This document shows positions 4,310-5,991 of a DNA stretch of 5,991 nt, piece after piece. Position 1 is the stretch's first letter. Each line of letters opens with the position of its first letter. The stretch is taken from contig NZ_ONER01000089.1 of assembly GCF_900316895.1 (NCBI RefSeq), positions 1 to 5,991 of the forward strand, read 5' to 3'. The notes under the pieces are model-generated. The model was not told the origin of the DNA. It saw nothing but the letters and a program-made list of their open reading frames with translations, and did not search any database. Position numbers and translations under genes: made by a program. This DNA comes from an uncultured Methanobrevibacter sp. (GTDB taxonomy: Archaea > Methanobacteriota > Methanobacteria > Methanobacteriales > Methanobacteriaceae).

Positions 4310-5991
4310 ATGACATCCTATGATGTTATGGAACTCATTAAACGTTCGAACAATCAAGAAGAAATAATTGATATAGCTCAAAATGATTCCGATTGGCATA
4401 TCCGCCAATTTGCAGTTGCCTATATTGAAGATGAAGAGGCATTAAAAGATATTTTAATCAATGATTCCATTAATTCCGTATCCATTAAGGCTATGGAGCA
4501 GATCAGTGACATAGATTTTTTAATAGACGTCTGCTTAAACAATCCATTTTCACATATCCGTCTTGCAACTCTAAATCGCATAATCGATGAATCTCTACTT
4601 TTAACGTCTGATTTAACAAATCTTTTAAATAATGTTGCTTTGAATGACCCAAATGAATTCATTGTTAAGCTTGCAGTTGAAAACACTAATTTTAATAATC
4701 CTGAAGTAATAATGACCATTGCCGAGTCCGGGCGCGATGTTGAAATCAGAAAATTGGCCATTTCCAAAATCACTGATGAAAAGGTTTTGTCTGATTTTGC
4801 ATTAAATGATTCAAATGTTTTCATACGAAGGGAGGCCATCTTAAACCCTAATTTATCTGATTTTGACATTTTGAGTGAAGTGATAAGAAATGATGATGAC
4901 GGATTCAATCGCCATTGGGCATGTGAAAAGATAAATGATAATGATTATCTGGTCAAGCTAATTTTTAATAAGTCATTTTACCATCGTTTGGATGATTTGT
5001 CACTTAATTCTAATTTGAATTGTGAAGAGTACTTTAAGGAAATTTATGAAAATAGTGATGATGAATATTCTTGCCTTGTTGCAGCATATCTTATTCAGGA
5101 TGAAGTCTATTTAGCCAATATTGTTTTAAATGATTCTAATGATAAAATAAGACTGCATGCTATAAAAAATAAGCATTTTTCAAATCATGAAATCTTAAAA
5201 GGATTGATTTTAAGCGAAGACAATCGGGATATTGTTTTTTGTGCGGTTTCAAAAATTAGGGATGAGGATGTGCTGATAGAATATATCCGAACAAATTTGG
5301 ATGATGGCAGGGCCACTTTACAGGCAATTTTGAAGGTTAATGATGTTGAATTGTTAAAGGAATTGTCAATGCATTCAAATCCAAAAATACGTCTTTATGC
5401 AGTCAAATCATTTACGAATAATTTCAAAGATCAATATAATTCCATTTTAAGGGATATTGCTTTGACAGATGAAAATAAGGATGTATGTCTTGAAGCGACT
5501 GGGGCGATAACAAATCCTTATGATTTGATGGAGATAGCTGATAAAAATGATGATGGTGATATAAGATCATTGGCATTAAAGATTATTCCAACTTCCAGAT
5601 TATTGGATAACTTTTTGTTTGTTCATAATTCAAATAGGCAGTCACTGAACTTCAAGCAGAAGCTAAAATCATTGGCCTTAAATGAAGTGGATGATGAAAT
5701 CAGACATATTGCTATTTCCAAGCTTGATGACAAGGAAACTTTGGACAATATTTCCTCTCTTGAAAAGGATGATTCTGAAATTGCCCAAAGAAGGTTGAAC
5801 TCTCTTTTTGAAGATATTAAGCGTATTGATAATGAACTTCTACTGAAAAAACTGATTTCATCAGGAGACAGTGATGTTTCCTATATTGCTCAAAAGACAT
5901 TTGATGACTGGATTAACAGCCAGAAGCACATAGATGAAATCAGCCGGATTTCAGACATTGAAAAACTGAAATCAATAATTGATGATGACTT
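4310..5991 (+). CDS. Long HEAT-like repeat protein, 3' end beyond the window
   Basis: Translation from the ATG at 4310 stays open for 560 codons to the window edge, with no stop or frameshift, so the gene is partial only because the window ends. The protein is built almost wholly of helical repeats of the pattern NDxxxxIRxxAIxxIxDxxxLxxIxL. Key Ile/Val-Arg-type positions fall near residues 31, 57, 83, 118, 146, 172, 200, 280, 308, 334, 360, 392, 418, 464, 491 and 523, mostly 26-28 apart, with longer gaps near 83-118, 200-280 and 418-464 where units are degenerate or loops inserted. Such repeats form curved solenoids that bind other proteins; no catalytic motif, signal peptide or membrane segment is visible. 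It is rich in Asp and Asn and so acidic. The start codon has only a weak ribosome site (AAGGT overlapping the preceding TAA), and the gene lies six bases after the upstream HEAT gene in the same phase. The binding partner and function are unknown. Confidence 0.85.
   Translation, partial: MTSYDVMELIKRSNNQEEIIDIAQNDSDWHIRQFAVAYIEDEEALKDILINDSINSVSIKAMEQISDIDFLIDVCLNNPFSHIRLATLNRIIDESLLLTSDLTNLLNNVALNDPNEFIVKLAVENTNFNNPEVIMTIAESGRDVEIRKLAISKITDEKVLSDFALNDSNVFIRREAILNPNLSDFDILSEVIRNDDDGFNRHWACEKINDNDYLVKLIFNKSFYHRLDDLSLNSNLNCEEYFKEIYENSDDEYSCLVAAYLIQDEVYLANIVLNDSNDKIRLHAIKNKHFSNHEILKGLILSEDNRDIVFCAVSKIRDEDVLIEYIRTNLDDGRATLQAILKVNDVELLKELSMHSNPKIRLYAVKSFTNNFKDQYNSILRDIALTDENKDVCLEATGAITNPYDLMEIADKNDDGDIRSLALKIIPTSRLLDNFLFVHNSNRQSLNFKQKLKSLALNEVDDEIRHIAISKLDDKETLDNISSLEKDDSEIAQRRLNSLFEDIKRIDNELLLKKLISSGDSDVSYIAQKTFDDWINSQKHIDEISRISDIEKLKSIIDDD

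Noticed and set aside
4420..4908. Open frame of 162 codons on the minus strand
   Set aside because: It lies wholly antisense to the HEAT-repeat gene, whose plus-strand frame is open throughout and encodes clear repeats. The antisense protein is Ser/Phe-rich with no recognisable motif, as expected from a shadow of Asp/Asn/Lys-rich codons.

Overview
The window looks like chromosomal DNA of an AT-rich methanogenic archaeon, most probably of the Methanobrevibacter/Methanosphaera type. The evidence is a KH-plus-PP-loop protein of archaeal style, short leaders with TTTTAA-type TATA candidates, Shine-Dalgarno cores of the GGTGAT type close to the ATG, and T-tract terminators. The assignment is an inference made by eye; no database was searched. 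A low-GC gut bacterium is the main alternative, because two of the metabolic genes are also common in gut Firmicutes.

Layout. Bases 1-141 are non-coding. They hold a perfect 9-bp hairpin (55-76) inside a longer stem, and a T-tract for leftward transcripts. Bases 142-1155 (minus) encode a KH-domain/PP-loop ATPase, probably an RNA (tRNA) thiolation or similar adenylating enzyme. A 69-bp divergent intergenic region (1156-1224) serves this gene and the rightward genes. Bases 1225-2373 (plus) encode an aldo/keto-reductase-fold protein with a C-terminal eight-cysteine 2[4Fe-4S] ferredoxin domain and an atypical catalytic tetrad. It is followed 43 bp later by an O-acetylhomoserine sulfhydrylase (metY, 2417-3703), which ends in a strong hairpin plus T-run terminator. 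The two may be cotranscribed.

From 3821 a second rightward unit begins: a 160-aa protein with two HEAT-like repeats at its C-terminus (3821-4303), then a long HEAT-like repeat protein (from 4310) that runs off the right edge without a stop. The two reading frames are in the same phase and separated only by one TAA plus two codons. They are either a tightly packed operon or one ancestral gene split by a stop codon.

How the genes fit together. MetY makes homocysteine from O-acetylhomoserine and sulfide. The Fe-S aldo/keto-reductase-like protein is a redox enzyme of unknown substrate beside it. The PP-loop protein may also handle sulfur, but that link is only suggested by its cysteine pattern. 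The HEAT-repeat pair looks like a scaffold or protein-binding system with no identifiable enzyme activity. I see no rRNA, tRNA, CRISPR array, insertion sequence or phage gene.
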